The notes under the pieces were generated by a model. It was given only the letters and a program-made list of their open reading frames with translations. It ran no database searches and was not told where the DNA came from. Source: an uncultured Lachnospiraceae bacterium (GTDB lineage Bacteria > Bacillota > Clostridia > Lachnospirales > Lachnospiraceae). Taken from it: a stretch of DNA of 40,471 nucleotides. This document shows positions 8,859-16,582 of the stretch, piece by piece. Every line of letters begins with the position of its first letter. Within the stretch, counting starts at the first letter, position 1. The translations under genes were made by a program, and so were the position numbers. Location of the stretch: positions 1 through 40,471 of the forward strand of contig CAJTPM010000033.1 in the NCBI GenBank assembly GCA_910578085.1. The letters run 5' to 3'.

Positions 8859-9453
8859 ATGAACTCCTTTCCTGCACACGCTCTGACCTACATACTTCGA
8901 TACCCATTCGGTCCTCCAGTTCCCTTTTCAGAAACTTTCTGGCCGTATGCAGTCTTGATTTTACCGTTCCTTCCCGGCAGTTCAGCATTTCTGCGATCGC
9001 ACTCACCGAAAATTCGTTATAGTAATATAACACAACCACTGTGCGCTGCTTCACCGGCAGAGCCGCCACTGCTTCGGAAATCATCTCGGCCTCTTCCTGT
9101 TTTATCATTTGTCCCAGAGGAGATAGAATGGACCGGGAACTTACTGCCTGATCTTCCGAAAGACGCTCCGCTTCTTCGTCAGGCACTTCCTTTCCTCTCT
9201 TTTTACACATCCGATAGGCTGTTCTCACAAGAATCTGCATCATCCACGGTTTAAATCCACTGTCATTTTTCAGCTCGGAGATATGAAGATAAACTTTGAC
9301 AAAGGTTTCCTGCGCCACATCTTCACTGTCCGATCGATTGCCTGTGATCAGATAAGCCGTCCGGATCACCAGATTCTTATACTTTTCATACAACAGGTCA
9401 AAGGCTTCCCGATTCCCCTTTTTTAACTGCTGTACCAGAATTTCATCTTCCAC
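8836..9453 (-). CDS. ECF-family RNA polymerase sigma factor
   Basis: The 205-residue protein shows sigma region 2 (EAFDLLYEKYKNLVIRTAY, then SEDVAQETFVKVY) and region 4 (ALPVKQRTVVVLYYYNEFS, then CREGTVKSRLHTARKFLK). These two regions alone define an ECF sigma factor. It starts with GTG at 9453, with GGAG 10 nt upstream. Its gene is followed by the overlapping anti-sigma gene, and an ECF-type promoter lies upstream, so autoregulation is likely. The C-terminal 25 residues after region 4 are not conserved in type and overlap the next start. Confidence 0.92.
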   Translation of the reverse strand: MEDEILVQQLKKGNREAFDLLYEKYKNLVIRTAYLITGNRSDSEDVAQETFVKVYLHISELKNDSGFKPWMMQILVRTAYRMCKKRGKEVPDEEAERLSEDQAVSSRSILSPLGQMIKQEEAEMISEAVAALPVKQRTVVVLYYYNEFSVSAIAEMLNCREGTVKSRLHTARKFLKRELEDRMGIEVCRSERVQERSSYEIITGR

Positions 9454-9538
9454 TGTGTTTTAACTCCTCATTTTTTGGTGCACCTGTTATTAAGAGCCCG
9501 GAAGTCTCCCTTCGGTTCATTTTTATTCCGCGTCTTTT

Positions 9539-9564
9539 TACGATTTTTCGACATCCAGATTTCA
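9539..9564 (-). promoter_or_regulatory. Candidate ECF-type (autoregulatory) promoter
   Basis: Read on the minus strand, TGAAAT (9559-9564) and CGTA (9539-9542) are separated by 16 bp. This is close to the TGAAAC-N16-CGTA pattern known for Bacillus ECF sigma factors such as SigW. It lies about 75 bp upstream of the sigma start. The spacer contains TGTCGAA, identical to the Spo0A box core, which may be chance. Confidence 0.5.
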
Positions 9565-9642
9565 GATAAAGAAAACACCTCATGATCATACAAAGAAAAG
9601 GAGATAAAAAGATATGAAAAAGGCATTCATTAAAACAGCATC

Positions 9643-10062
9643 CTATCCGGCGCTCTCTGTGCCTCTCACCGTCAGAATCAATCTATGGGGAAGGCAACAG
9701 ATCATCTCGCCGTCACAGGAAATTTTCTGCATCCCCACACAGATTTTATCGGGGCAGTCCGCCTCTGTCACATAAGCCGTATCCCCTTCTATCACCACCG
9801 TATTTTTCCCGTAGACAGTCACCACATTTATTTCCTGTTCCCGATCCAGAGGATACCTGCCGTAAACTTCTCCGTCTACCGTTACCTCCAACACACCCTC
9901 CGCATTTCCCGCCTGCTTCTTCCCTCCGTCCTGCCAAAATACAAATCCAGATATAAGGGCGGCCGCCAAAACGGCGCCCACCAGGCAGATGTCCTTTTTA
10001 TGTGGGAACAAAAACAATTGACGATTTTTCCGGTTGATGAATCTTTCATTTTGTGATCTCAC
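9643..10062 (-). CDS. NusG domain II-containing membrane-anchored protein
   Basis: The 139-residue protein has a basic N-terminus, one membrane helix (about 25-43) and a C-terminal beta domain. The latter carries CPDKICVGMQKISCDG and ICCLPHRL, the signature of the stand-alone NusG domain II family of Clostridia. Relatives often sit beside Gx-transporter and FMN-binding electron-transport genes. None of these are here, so the partner is unknown. Start codon GTG at 10062 has only a weak ribosome binding site. A later GTG near residue 29 has AAGGA ahead of it but would remove the membrane anchor. Confidence 0.8.
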   Translation of the reverse strand: MRSQNERFINRKNRQLFLFPHKKDICLVGAVLAAALISGFVFWQDGGKKQAGNAEGVLEVTVDGEVYGRYPLDREQEINVVTVYGKNTVVIEGDTAYVTEADCPDKICVGMQKISCDGEMICCLPHRLILTVRGTESAG

Positions 10063-10114
10063 GATGTCTTACCGAAGCTGACCATTTTGTGGCTGGCTGT
10101 CCTTTTTTCTATTT

Positions 10115-10143
10115 ATTATAAGCAGGATCCATACAAAAATCAA
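10115..10143 (-). promoter_or_regulatory. Sigma-A promoter of the NusG-domain gene
   Basis: On the minus strand TTGATT (10138-10143), a 17-bp spacer and a perfect TATAAT (10115-10120) precede the gene by about 50 bp. The promoter lies directly below the end of the PTS operon regulator, so the NusG-domain gene is probably transcribed on its own. Confidence 0.6.
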
Positions 10144-10149
10144 TTGAAA

Positions 10150-12204
10150 TTACGCCTCTTCCAAAAGCGTAACATAAACTTCTTCTGCGCTTTCCAGACA
10201 GGAAAGCCGTTTATATCTTTCCACCCTGGATAAATTACTCACAAGCTCCGACAGCGCCGTAGCGTGACTGAACTGATCTACCACTGCCAGAACAAAAATA
10301 GTCGTGATCTCTTTTTCCCAGCGTTCCACCCGAATAGGTTCTTTAAAGACGGCCACGCTGATTCCCGGACGGCTCACATTTTCATGAGGTTCCGCATGAG
10401 CTAAAAGCATGCCTCCAAAAAATTCACAGTAAGTGCCATATTCTTCAATCACTGCCACAGTGTCTTTTACATAACTCTCCTGAATCCATCCTGAAAAGAG
10501 CAAAGGCTCCGCAGCTTTGCAAACCCCTGCCTGCCAATCTGCCGCTCCCTCACAGATCCGCACAAATTCCGGCCGAAGCAGATCTGCCAGCCCCGGATTC
10601 CTTTCCCCGGAAGATTCCGGTCGAAAGTATTTATTCAGCCGCCGAAACAATTTTTCCTGATCCTGAATCACCGCATGGTTTTTTATAATATCTAAAATAT
10701 CGCTGACCGCCTCGTTATTTTTCAGGTAAACTTCCTCCTGCAAAAGCCAGTCAATGAGCGCATGCTTATCTTCCTGGGTCAGGACTGTGGACACCTGAAT
10801 ACAGCGAATGTTTTTTGTATATTCCGGCTTAATATCCATTGTACTGATAATCAGACGGGTTTTCCCGTCCAGAACTCTTTGTAAACTGCGTAAATCTGAG
10901 ATAACAATTGAAAAAGAATGCTCCAAAAGCCTCGATATCTGATAACGGATATAAACCGAACTTCCCAGGCCCGAAACACAGACAATGACAATCTTTTCCT
11001 GTTCACTGCCATTGGGCGTTTCATGAAGCCTGCCCATACAAAAAAAATAATAACTGATGAACTGCAATTCCCCGTCATCCACCATAAGGCCGTATTTCCG
11101 GCTGATTTTATCCATCACCTGTCTGGTCATATACAGATAAGCCTTATCCACCTCCGCCAGATATGCATCAAAATTCGTCACTTTGATCCGATACTTTGTA
11201 CGGTAATACATGGATCTGACATGCAGCACAAACATCTCGAAAAGTTCCGCAGAATTTAAGAGATTCAGTCCGCTGACCCTTTTAAACTCTGCCGCAATAT
11301 CCAAAGCCAGTTCTTTCACTACCGATTCACAGTCTCCATTTTCAGCATTGCTGATCTTGGCAGACTGCAAAACCAGGCCAAAGTAACTGCGTTCCTGCCC
11401 CTCCAGCTCCATATATAACTTCTTCAGTTCTTCCTCCACATAAGAAAGACCGCCAAAAGACATCTGTTCCACCTCTCTGTCGTCAAAGTGAATCAGCTGC
11501 TTTTTCCCCCGCAGATATACTAACAGCACAGTCTGTACCAGGTCCGGAAGCGAGAAAAACACAAATTCTTCTTTTTTGTAAACTTCACTGTCCAGAAGAA
11601 TCTGTTGAAGCTTTTCGAAAATATTTTCAACCGGCCTCTGCGGACAGGAAGTTTCATAAGCCCCGGTAAGAATCTCTCTTTTTATACGATCAATACAAAT
11701 ATTATCTCTATGATGAAAAGCTGTCTGGAGAAGATAGCGGATCGTCAACTCATCTCCTTCCAGATAATAGCCCTGTTTCTGCCTGTTGGACAAAGTTATC
11801 CCATATTCCTGCAGATATTCTTTCAGCAAAAGCAGATCATTGCTTAACGTCCGCCTGGATACCCGAAATTCCTCTGCAAACCGCTCTAAAAACTGGGGCA
11901 TGGGAAAAATTCCGATTTTCAGTAAAATACACTCCTGTCGTTCCTTTGTCTCCAGATCATACTGATTCAGATCCATATCTTCCAAAAGAAGCCTCACGGC
12001 CTCCGGATCGCAGTTTTCCAGGTATAATACCTCATCCCTAAGCTGTGTTTCCCCCATCCCCGCTGCCTGCAGAAAATCATTCAGACGTTTCTGATAATAT
12101 AAAGCCATTCGCTTTGTAAGGCCAAGCTGCTTTAAAACATCCTGTATATCCGTCTTTCCATTGTTGAGCAGCATCTGCAGCATCCGTACCACAAACGTAT
12201 TCAT
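10150..12204 (-). CDS. PRD-containing PTS transcriptional regulator (MtlR/LicR type)
   Basis: The roughly 684-residue protein runs from N-terminal helix-turn-helix segments (including FRVSRRTLSNDLLLLKEYL), through two PRD domains (the second with VLHVRSMYYR), a GatB-like EIIB domain opening with VCVSGLGSS, to a C-terminal mannitol/fructose-type EIIA domain with LLAHAEPHENV. Such proteins activate PTS operons. Phosphorylation on the PRD and EII domains by the PTS reports sugar supply. It is the last gene of the aldolase-PTS operon. The start at 12204 follows a GGGTGG stretch. A GTG at 12240, just after the permease stop, has no ribosome binding site. The likely targets are the palindromes upstream of the aldolase. 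Confidence 0.88.
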   Translation of the reverse strand: MNTFVVRMLQMLLNNGKTDIQDVLKQLGLTKRMALYYQKRLNDFLQAAGMGETQLRDEVLYLENCDPEAVRLLLEDMDLNQYDLETKERQECILLKIGIFPMPQFLERFAEEFRVSRRTLSNDLLLLKEYLQEYGITLSNRQKQGYYLEGDELTIRYLLQTAFHHRDNICIDRIKREILTGAYETSCPQRPVENIFEKLQQILLDSEVYKKEEFVFFSLPDLVQTVLLVYLRGKKQLIHFDDREVEQMSFGGLSYVEEELKKLYMELEGQERSYFGLVLQSAKISNAENGDCESVVKELALDIAAEFKRVSGLNLLNSAELFEMFVLHVRSMYYRTKYRIKVTNFDAYLAEVDKAYLYMTRQVMDKISRKYGLMVDDGELQFISYYFFCMGRLHETPNGSEQEKIVIVCVSGLGSSVYIRYQISRLLEHSFSIVISDLRSLQRVLDGKTRLIISTMDIKPEYTKNIRCIQVSTVLTQEDKHALIDWLLQEEVYLKNNEAVSDILDIIKNHAVIQDQEKLFRRLNKYFRPESSGERNPGLADLLRPEFVRICEGAADWQAGVCKAAEPLLFSGWIQESYVKDTVAVIEEYGTYCEFFGGMLLAHAEPHENVSRPGISVAVFKEPIRVERWEKEITTIFVLAVVDQFSHATALSELVSNLSRVERYKRLSCLESAEEVYVTLLEEA

Positions 12205-12243
12205 AACGATCCATCCACCCTTATACTCATAACAGCTCACTTG

Positions 12244-13218
12244 TCATACAGTATGAAAAGATAACAAAACTACTCCTGCCACAAATAACAAAATTCCTGT
12301 CAATAAAAACAGATAGCTTCTGCGGCCTGCTCCTTTGAATTCGCCATACAGGATACCCCAGATATAGCTCCAGCAATGATAACTGTTTCCCAGTACGGTA
12401 GCGACAGCCACGCTGACTACCGGCGCAAAAACAGCATGCAGTACATTGCCGCCAAAATGGCAGAAAGCTGCTGCAGCAGCTAAAAAGAAAAGCTTTCTCA
12501 TTGATATACTTCCTCTTTCCGGCTTTTTGCGACTAAACGATAAAAAGGTAAAAAAGGAAGAACCAAGACAGGCTCCTGCTACCAATATACCCATATTTGT
12601 CAGGGCGGAAACACCTTCCGGATTTAATTCAGACCGCAGTCCGATCGAATTAGCCAACGGATAAGATGACATCAAAATCAAATTGATAAAGGCTAACAGC
12701 AGTACATCCTGCATCCGGGACTTTTCTTTTTCGTTCTTTTGTTTCTCCCGGTCTCTGCAGATTCCCGCATACTGACAGGTTATCGTGGCTAAAATCAGCA
12801 GAACAGACGCTATGAACAGAATACTCACGGATACGCCTTCCGGAACTCCTGCGAAGATTGCGGAAACGATCGTACCGCCCAAAATAGCGCAGGTAGCACT
12901 GACGGAAGTGGACAGGATCAACCCGATTCGTTTCACTACTGTCAGATGCAGCTGCATGGCAATTCCAAAGACCAGTCCGCAGACAAGGACCGAGACGGTC
13001 AGACTGACATTATTTTTTATTTCATGGAACACACCTTCAGGAATCATACTCCGGCCTGTGAGACCGATACTCAGCCATACGATCACCACGGATATCCCGT
13101 ACATCATGCTGATAAAAGCATGTACCGGAAAACTTTCAATATGCTTTACTGTCTGGAACCATGATCCCCAAAGAAAAGTCACGAAAATGATTCCGGCAAT
13201 CGCCATTTGTGTGCTCAT
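12244..13218 (-). CDS. Ten-helix sugar-permease-like protein of the DMT superfamily (RhaT/GRP-like)
   Basis: The 324-residue protein is hydrophobic throughout with about ten membrane helices and one charged cytoplasmic loop near residues 155-168 (DREKQKNEKEK). The first helix has FVTFLWGSWFQ, like RhaT and the glucose/ribose porter families. Its gene sits inside a PTS operon and has a good start (GGAGAGATAAAA before ATG). It may be a second, non-phosphorylating route for the same sugar, or an exporter of a by-product. Neither is proven. The substrate is unknown. Confidence 0.65.
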   Translation of the reverse strand: MSTQMAIAGIIFVTFLWGSWFQTVKHIESFPVHAFISMMYGISVVIVWLSIGLTGRSMIPEGVFHEIKNNVSLTVSVLVCGLVFGIAMQLHLTVVKRIGLILSTSVSATCAILGGTIVSAIFAGVPEGVSVSILFIASVLLILATITCQYAGICRDREKQKNEKEKSRMQDVLLLAFINLILMSSYPLANSIGLRSELNPEGVSALTNMGILVAGACLGSSFFTFLSFSRKKPERGSISMRKLFFLAAAAAFCHFGGNVLHAVFAPVVSVAVATVLGNSYHCWSYIWGILYGEFKGAGRRSYLFLLTGILLFVAGVVLLSFHTV

Positions 13219-13284
13219 TTTTATCTCTCCGTTCTTTTTTGCAGGAAGCAGGAGGATCGTATCGCAATCCTCCCGCTTCTTATT

Positions 13285-13746
13285 TCATATTAAGTATGTT
13301 ACCATAGAGGAAAGAAGCTCTTCCGGCTGTTTTGCTGTTTTCAGCACTGCCATTTTCTCTTCATCCTGAATAAACTCTACAATGCTTCCCAGCATTTCCA
13401 CCTGTTTCTCCTCCTTATTCAAAAGCAACAGAAAAACCACCTCTACCGGAACCATGCTGCCGCCTCCCATGGGGCGAAACTCTGTTTTATTCTCCAGAAG
13501 AGCAATAATAAGTGTAGGCGTTATCGTGTATTCCTGCTCGGAATGAGGGATTGCAATTCCTGTTCTGGCCTGAATTCCGGTCGGAAAATTCCTTTCCCGT
13601 TCCAACAGTCCTTCCGTGAAGCCCGCCTTTGCCAGCCCCTGGTCTATGGCATAATTTCCAAGCTGCCCAAGCAGCTCCTCGCACGTCCCTTTGCCGGATA
13701 CGCTCAACAACCTGATATGTTCACATATCATCTTTGGGATAATCAT
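13285..13746 (-). CDS. PTS EIIA component, fructose/mannitol-galactitol type
   Basis: The 153-residue protein is a single PTS_EIIA_2 domain. The phosphorylated histidine is His68 in RTGIAIPHSEQ. It takes phosphate from HPr and passes it to the EIIB encoded just upstream. GGAG precedes the start by about 7 nt. The gap to the EIIB stop is 21 bp, consistent with one operon. Which sugar it serves cannot be told from this domain. Confidence 0.9.
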   Translation of the reverse strand: MIIPKMICEHIRLLSVSGKGTCEELLGQLGNYAIDQGLAKAGFTEGLLERERNFPTGIQARTGIAIPHSEQEYTITPTLIIALLENKTEFRPMGGGSMVPVEVVFLLLLNKEEKQVEMLGSIVEFIQDEEKMAVLKTAKQPEELLSSMVTYLI

Positions 13747-13767
13747 TTTCCTTCTCCATCTGTTCCG

Positions 13768-14058
13768 TCAATTTATTGTCCTGGTGAGTTCATAAATCTC
13801 ATGTAATGTCGCTTCTTTATCAATTCCGCTGATCAGAGAAATACCATTTACGATTGGCGCCGTATAATCTTTGGCATTCAGTTCCAGAGACGTCACGATA
13901 ATCGATGCGTCTCTGGCGGGTACGGCAGACATGTTCAGTCCCACGGCATCCACATACCAGCCCTCCGTTCCCTTTTCTCTCAGGAATTCCTCAATTGTCT
14001 TCTTGATCATGGTAGAAGTCGCATATCCCAATGCGCAAATGACTAATATCTTTTTCAT
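13768..14058 (-). CDS. PTS EIIB component, galactitol (GatB) type
   Basis: The 96-residue protein begins with the EIIB phosphate-accepting loop: Cys8 in VICALGYATST. It receives phosphate from the EIIA and donates it to the sugar held by the EIIC. Length and fold type fit the galactitol/ascorbate EIIB group. It lies 19 bp downstream of the EIIC stop. Confidence 0.9.
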   Translation of the reverse strand: MKKILVICALGYATSTMIKKTIEEFLREKGTEGWYVDAVGLNMSAVPARDASIIVTSLELNAKDYTAPIVNGISLISGIDKEATLHEIYELTRTIN

Positions 14059-14077
14059 GTCCCATCTGTCCTTTATT

Positions 14078-15349
14078 TTAAGAAATAATATTTGAAATCA
14101 GCTCAAACAGTTTTACAAAGATCAGGTTCGGCATATTTGCCGCATTGGTAATCTCCACGGAACCATAGGGGATCTCCGCGCCTGCGGTCATGGCGATTTC
14201 CGTAAAATACGGCGCCATCATCTGTCCGATAAAAAGTTCACAGGTAACTACGATAAAGCAGAAAATAATCCCCTTTAAAATGTTCATCTTGAAAAACGGC
14301 ATAAAGATTGCCACCAGTATAAAACCAACCGAAAGCATACCGATCGGAAGAACCTTGTTCCAGGGCAGGATAACGGAAACCAACAGTGCAATCGGCACCA
14401 ACAGAAGACCTACCGCCAGATTCTCCGGCATTCCGGCTAACACAACGCCGTCCAGTCCGATATAGATTTCACGATCTTTAAATTTATTCTTCACCCAATC
14501 TGTCAGCACAACGGTTGTCTCATTTAAGCCCTGGATCAGAATGTTGGTGCTAAGCGGCACAAAGTACAGTGCGGCCCCCATCTTAATACCGACCAGCATA
14601 GCGTCTGTCACACTGTAACCGCCCAAAAGGCCCATCACAATTCCTAGCACAAAACCGATAATTCCCGGCTCCCCCAGCACCCCCAGCTTCTTCTTAATCG
14701 TATCCGCATCCAGCCTGGAATCGCGGATAAACGGAATCCTGTCAAACAGTTTATTAAACCAGTAAGCAACCGGTCCGTAGTAAGCGCTGTATACATACGG
14801 AAAAGACAGACCTTTATACTGCGGAAGCACCTCGTGGATCTTCGGCGCGGACCAGTCGGCGATCTTCAGGGTTACAACCCCGGTAAGGAGAATGGACAGA
14901 ATTGCAAAAACCGTATTTCCCGTCGCCACCTGTACCAGTACGCCGACACTGCCCCAGAAGTACATCATATTGTAAATATCGACATCCAGAGTCTTCGTCA
15001 GCTTCAGAAGCAGCATTACAATGTTCAGTGCCAGGCCCACCGGAATCGCCAGCACGACGATCGGCTTTGACAAAATAAACGGCGTCACACCGGAACCAAA
15101 ATCTACAATGGTCTTTGTCAGACCAAGGTTTGTAACCATGGCATCCCCTACGCCTGCTACCGTCCCCAGAAACACGTCGTAGGCAAAAGTCGAAAGAGCA
15201 AAAAGCCCCAGGGCATACATGAAAGCTGCCTTAATGGATTTTCCCACTCCGATTCTCAGAAGCAGGTTAATTACCAGAAAAATTAAAAACATCATTACCG
15301 GCCCCGGCAGAGCGCCAAACCAGTTTATCGCATTTACTATAACACTCAT
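14078..15349 (-). CDS. PTS EIIC component, galactitol (GatC) family
   Basis: This membrane permease of about 423 residues resembles GatC: FGALPGPVMMFLIFLVINLLL at the N-terminus and the GSGVTPFILSKP segment near residue 90. It forms the transport channel and phosphorylation site for a polyol or hexitol-like sugar. GGAGG lies 5 nt before the ATG at 15349, so an in-frame TTG start 12 nt upstream is rejected. The GatC family is broad and includes systems for pentitols, so galactitol itself is not assured, especially as no galactitol-1-phosphate dehydrogenase is present nearby. Confidence 0.9.
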   Translation of the reverse strand: MSVIVNAINWFGALPGPVMMFLIFLVINLLLRIGVGKSIKAAFMYALGLFALSTFAYDVFLGTVAGVGDAMVTNLGLTKTIVDFGSGVTPFILSKPIVVLAIPVGLALNIVMLLLKLTKTLDVDIYNMMYFWGSVGVLVQVATGNTVFAILSILLTGVVTLKIADWSAPKIHEVLPQYKGLSFPYVYSAYYGPVAYWFNKLFDRIPFIRDSRLDADTIKKKLGVLGEPGIIGFVLGIVMGLLGGYSVTDAMLVGIKMGAALYFVPLSTNILIQGLNETTVVLTDWVKNKFKDREIYIGLDGVVLAGMPENLAVGLLLVPIALLVSVILPWNKVLPIGMLSVGFILVAIFMPFFKMNILKGIIFCFIVVTCELFIGQMMAPYFTEIAMTAGAEIPYGSVEITNAANMPNLIFVKLFELISNIIS

Positions 15350-15384
15350 AAGTACCTCCAATCCCTCTTAGTATTTGCTTTCGT

Positions 15385-16308
15385 TTATTTTATCTGACCG
15401 TCAGCACCGAACAGGCTGATATAATGTCTCATGGATTCCTTCACAGCCGCCAATGCCGGCTTCTGAATATCCTCCGGGAACATGACATCTTTATGTTCCG
15501 TCACAAATTTACGAATTTCATTGGACCAGATCAGAGCCTGCTCCGATGCCACCTTGATCATACTTACCCCCCGCTTTGCCGCCTCTGTCAAATCCTCCTC
15601 CCGCGTATGGGTGGCTCCATGGAGAACCAGATGTGCGGAAGTGGCTTTGCGAATCTGCTCCAGTCTGTTCATGTCCAGACGCGCCGCTTTGTGAAACGGC
15701 GGCAATTCTCCATCCCACAGAGACCGCACATACTGCCCCACAGAAACTGCCAGCGTATCCACGCCTGTCTGCTCTACAAAATCCTTCGCCTGTTCCGGAT
15801 CCGTCATAATCTCAGGCGGCACTTCAAAATCCTCCTGATACGGTCCGCTGTACTTCATCGCCTGCGGAAAAAATCTTCGCACCTCACCTAATGCGGCAAC
15901 ACTGGATACTCCAGCCGCCCGACAAATCCCTGCAAGCTCTTTTGCCATCGCCACATTCTCTTCATATGGCAGAAGCGAAGCGTCCACCATGACAGAACTC
16001 CAGCCCAGACACATCATCCTGATCAACCAGGGTATTGTGGTTTCATCGGTCACAAACGTATGATCTACCGACAGCGCCACCGGAACCTTTGCATCATGTG
16101 CAGCTGTTTTACAGGCCTCTGTAAATATGTTGGCGCCAAAGCTGTCAATAAATTCCGGCCCCTGACAGATTGCGATCGGCGCCTGCTCCTCTTCCGCTAC
16201 CTCAATAATTGGTTTGATGAAATCGAGATTAAAAGCAAAAACGCCCGGAACTGCAAATTTCCGCTCTTCCGCAAATTCAAGCAATTGTTTTTCTTTTACT
16301 AATGGCAT
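15385..16308 (-). CDS. Divergent class II fructose/tagatose-bisphosphate aldolase family protein
   Basis: The 307-residue protein has the class II aldolase (beta/alpha)8 pattern. It shows Asp82-His83 (ALSVDHTF) as proton donor and zinc ligand, MVDAS near 109, Glu142 (ALGEVRRFF), His230 in LVLHGATHT, and MIKVASE near 250. Two family motifs are altered. The usual G-G-x-E after the glutamate is missing. The IG-x-x-HG motif that supplies another zinc histidine reads VGQYVR at 190-195, with Val where His is expected. It is the first gene of the PTS operon and probably cleaves the phosphorylated sugar. Its metal use and substrate may be unusual. The start has GGGGG 6 nt upstream. Confidence 0.8.
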   Translation of the reverse strand: MPLVKEKQLLEFAEERKFAVPGVFAFNLDFIKPIIEVAEEEQAPIAICQGPEFIDSFGANIFTEACKTAAHDAKVPVALSVDHTFVTDETTIPWLIRMMCLGWSSVMVDASLLPYEENVAMAKELAGICRAAGVSSVAALGEVRRFFPQAMKYSGPYQEDFEVPPEIMTDPEQAKDFVEQTGVDTLAVSVGQYVRSLWDGELPPFHKAARLDMNRLEQIRKATSAHLVLHGATHTREEDLTEAAKRGVSMIKVASEQALIWSNEIRKFVTEHKDVMFPEDIQKPALAAVKESMRHYISLFGADGQIK

Positions 16309-16330
16309 TTTTTACCCCCTTTATTCTTTA

Positions 16331-16346
16331 TTGAAAGCGCTTTCTC
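16331..16346 (-). promoter_or_regulatory. Catabolite-responsive element (CcpA site)
   Basis: TTGAAAGCGCTTTCTC fits the WTGNAANCGNWNNCWW consensus at all fixed positions but the last. It lies 23-38 bp upstream of the aldolase start, probably downstream of the promoter, where bound CcpA would block transcription. It predicts repression of the PTS operon by preferred sugars. Confidence 0.75.
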
Positions 16347-16389
16347 TTTTTTTATTATATAAAGGGGTCCAACAAAAAAACAGAGCAAA

Positions 16390-16413
16390 TTTTGTAACAA
16401 TACTTTTACAAAA
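16390..16413. promoter_or_regulatory. Palindromic operator candidate of the PTS operon
   Basis: TTTTGTAA (16390-16397) and TTACAAAA (16406-16413) form a perfect dyad with an 8-bp spacer, about 80-105 bp upstream of the aldolase start. The position is right for an activator site of the PRD regulator encoded at the end of the operon. Confidence 0.45.
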
Positions 16414-16443
16414 CCTGCCCTTTCATTTCAATTTATATTATTA

Positions 16444-16460
16444 TGTCAAATTTTCTGACA
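16444..16460. promoter_or_regulatory. Second dyad upstream of the PTS operon
   Basis: TGTCA-N7-TGACA spans 17 bp and lies 30 bp beyond the TTTTGTAA dyad. It may be another regulator site or part of the transcription end of the operon on the far side. The rest of 16461-16582 holds two short hairpins (TGCTGC/GCAGCA near 16500 and AACCTG/CAGGTT near 16550) but no gene. Confidence 0.3.
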
Positions 16461-16582
16461 TATTCTGACTTTACTTTCATTGGCCGTCAGTAACATATTC
16501 TGCTGCCCTGCAGCAAAATCTATTCCCGTCTGCCGGTGCAACCTGCTCTTATACAGGTTTTGCCATCCGCAGCAGAGAACCT

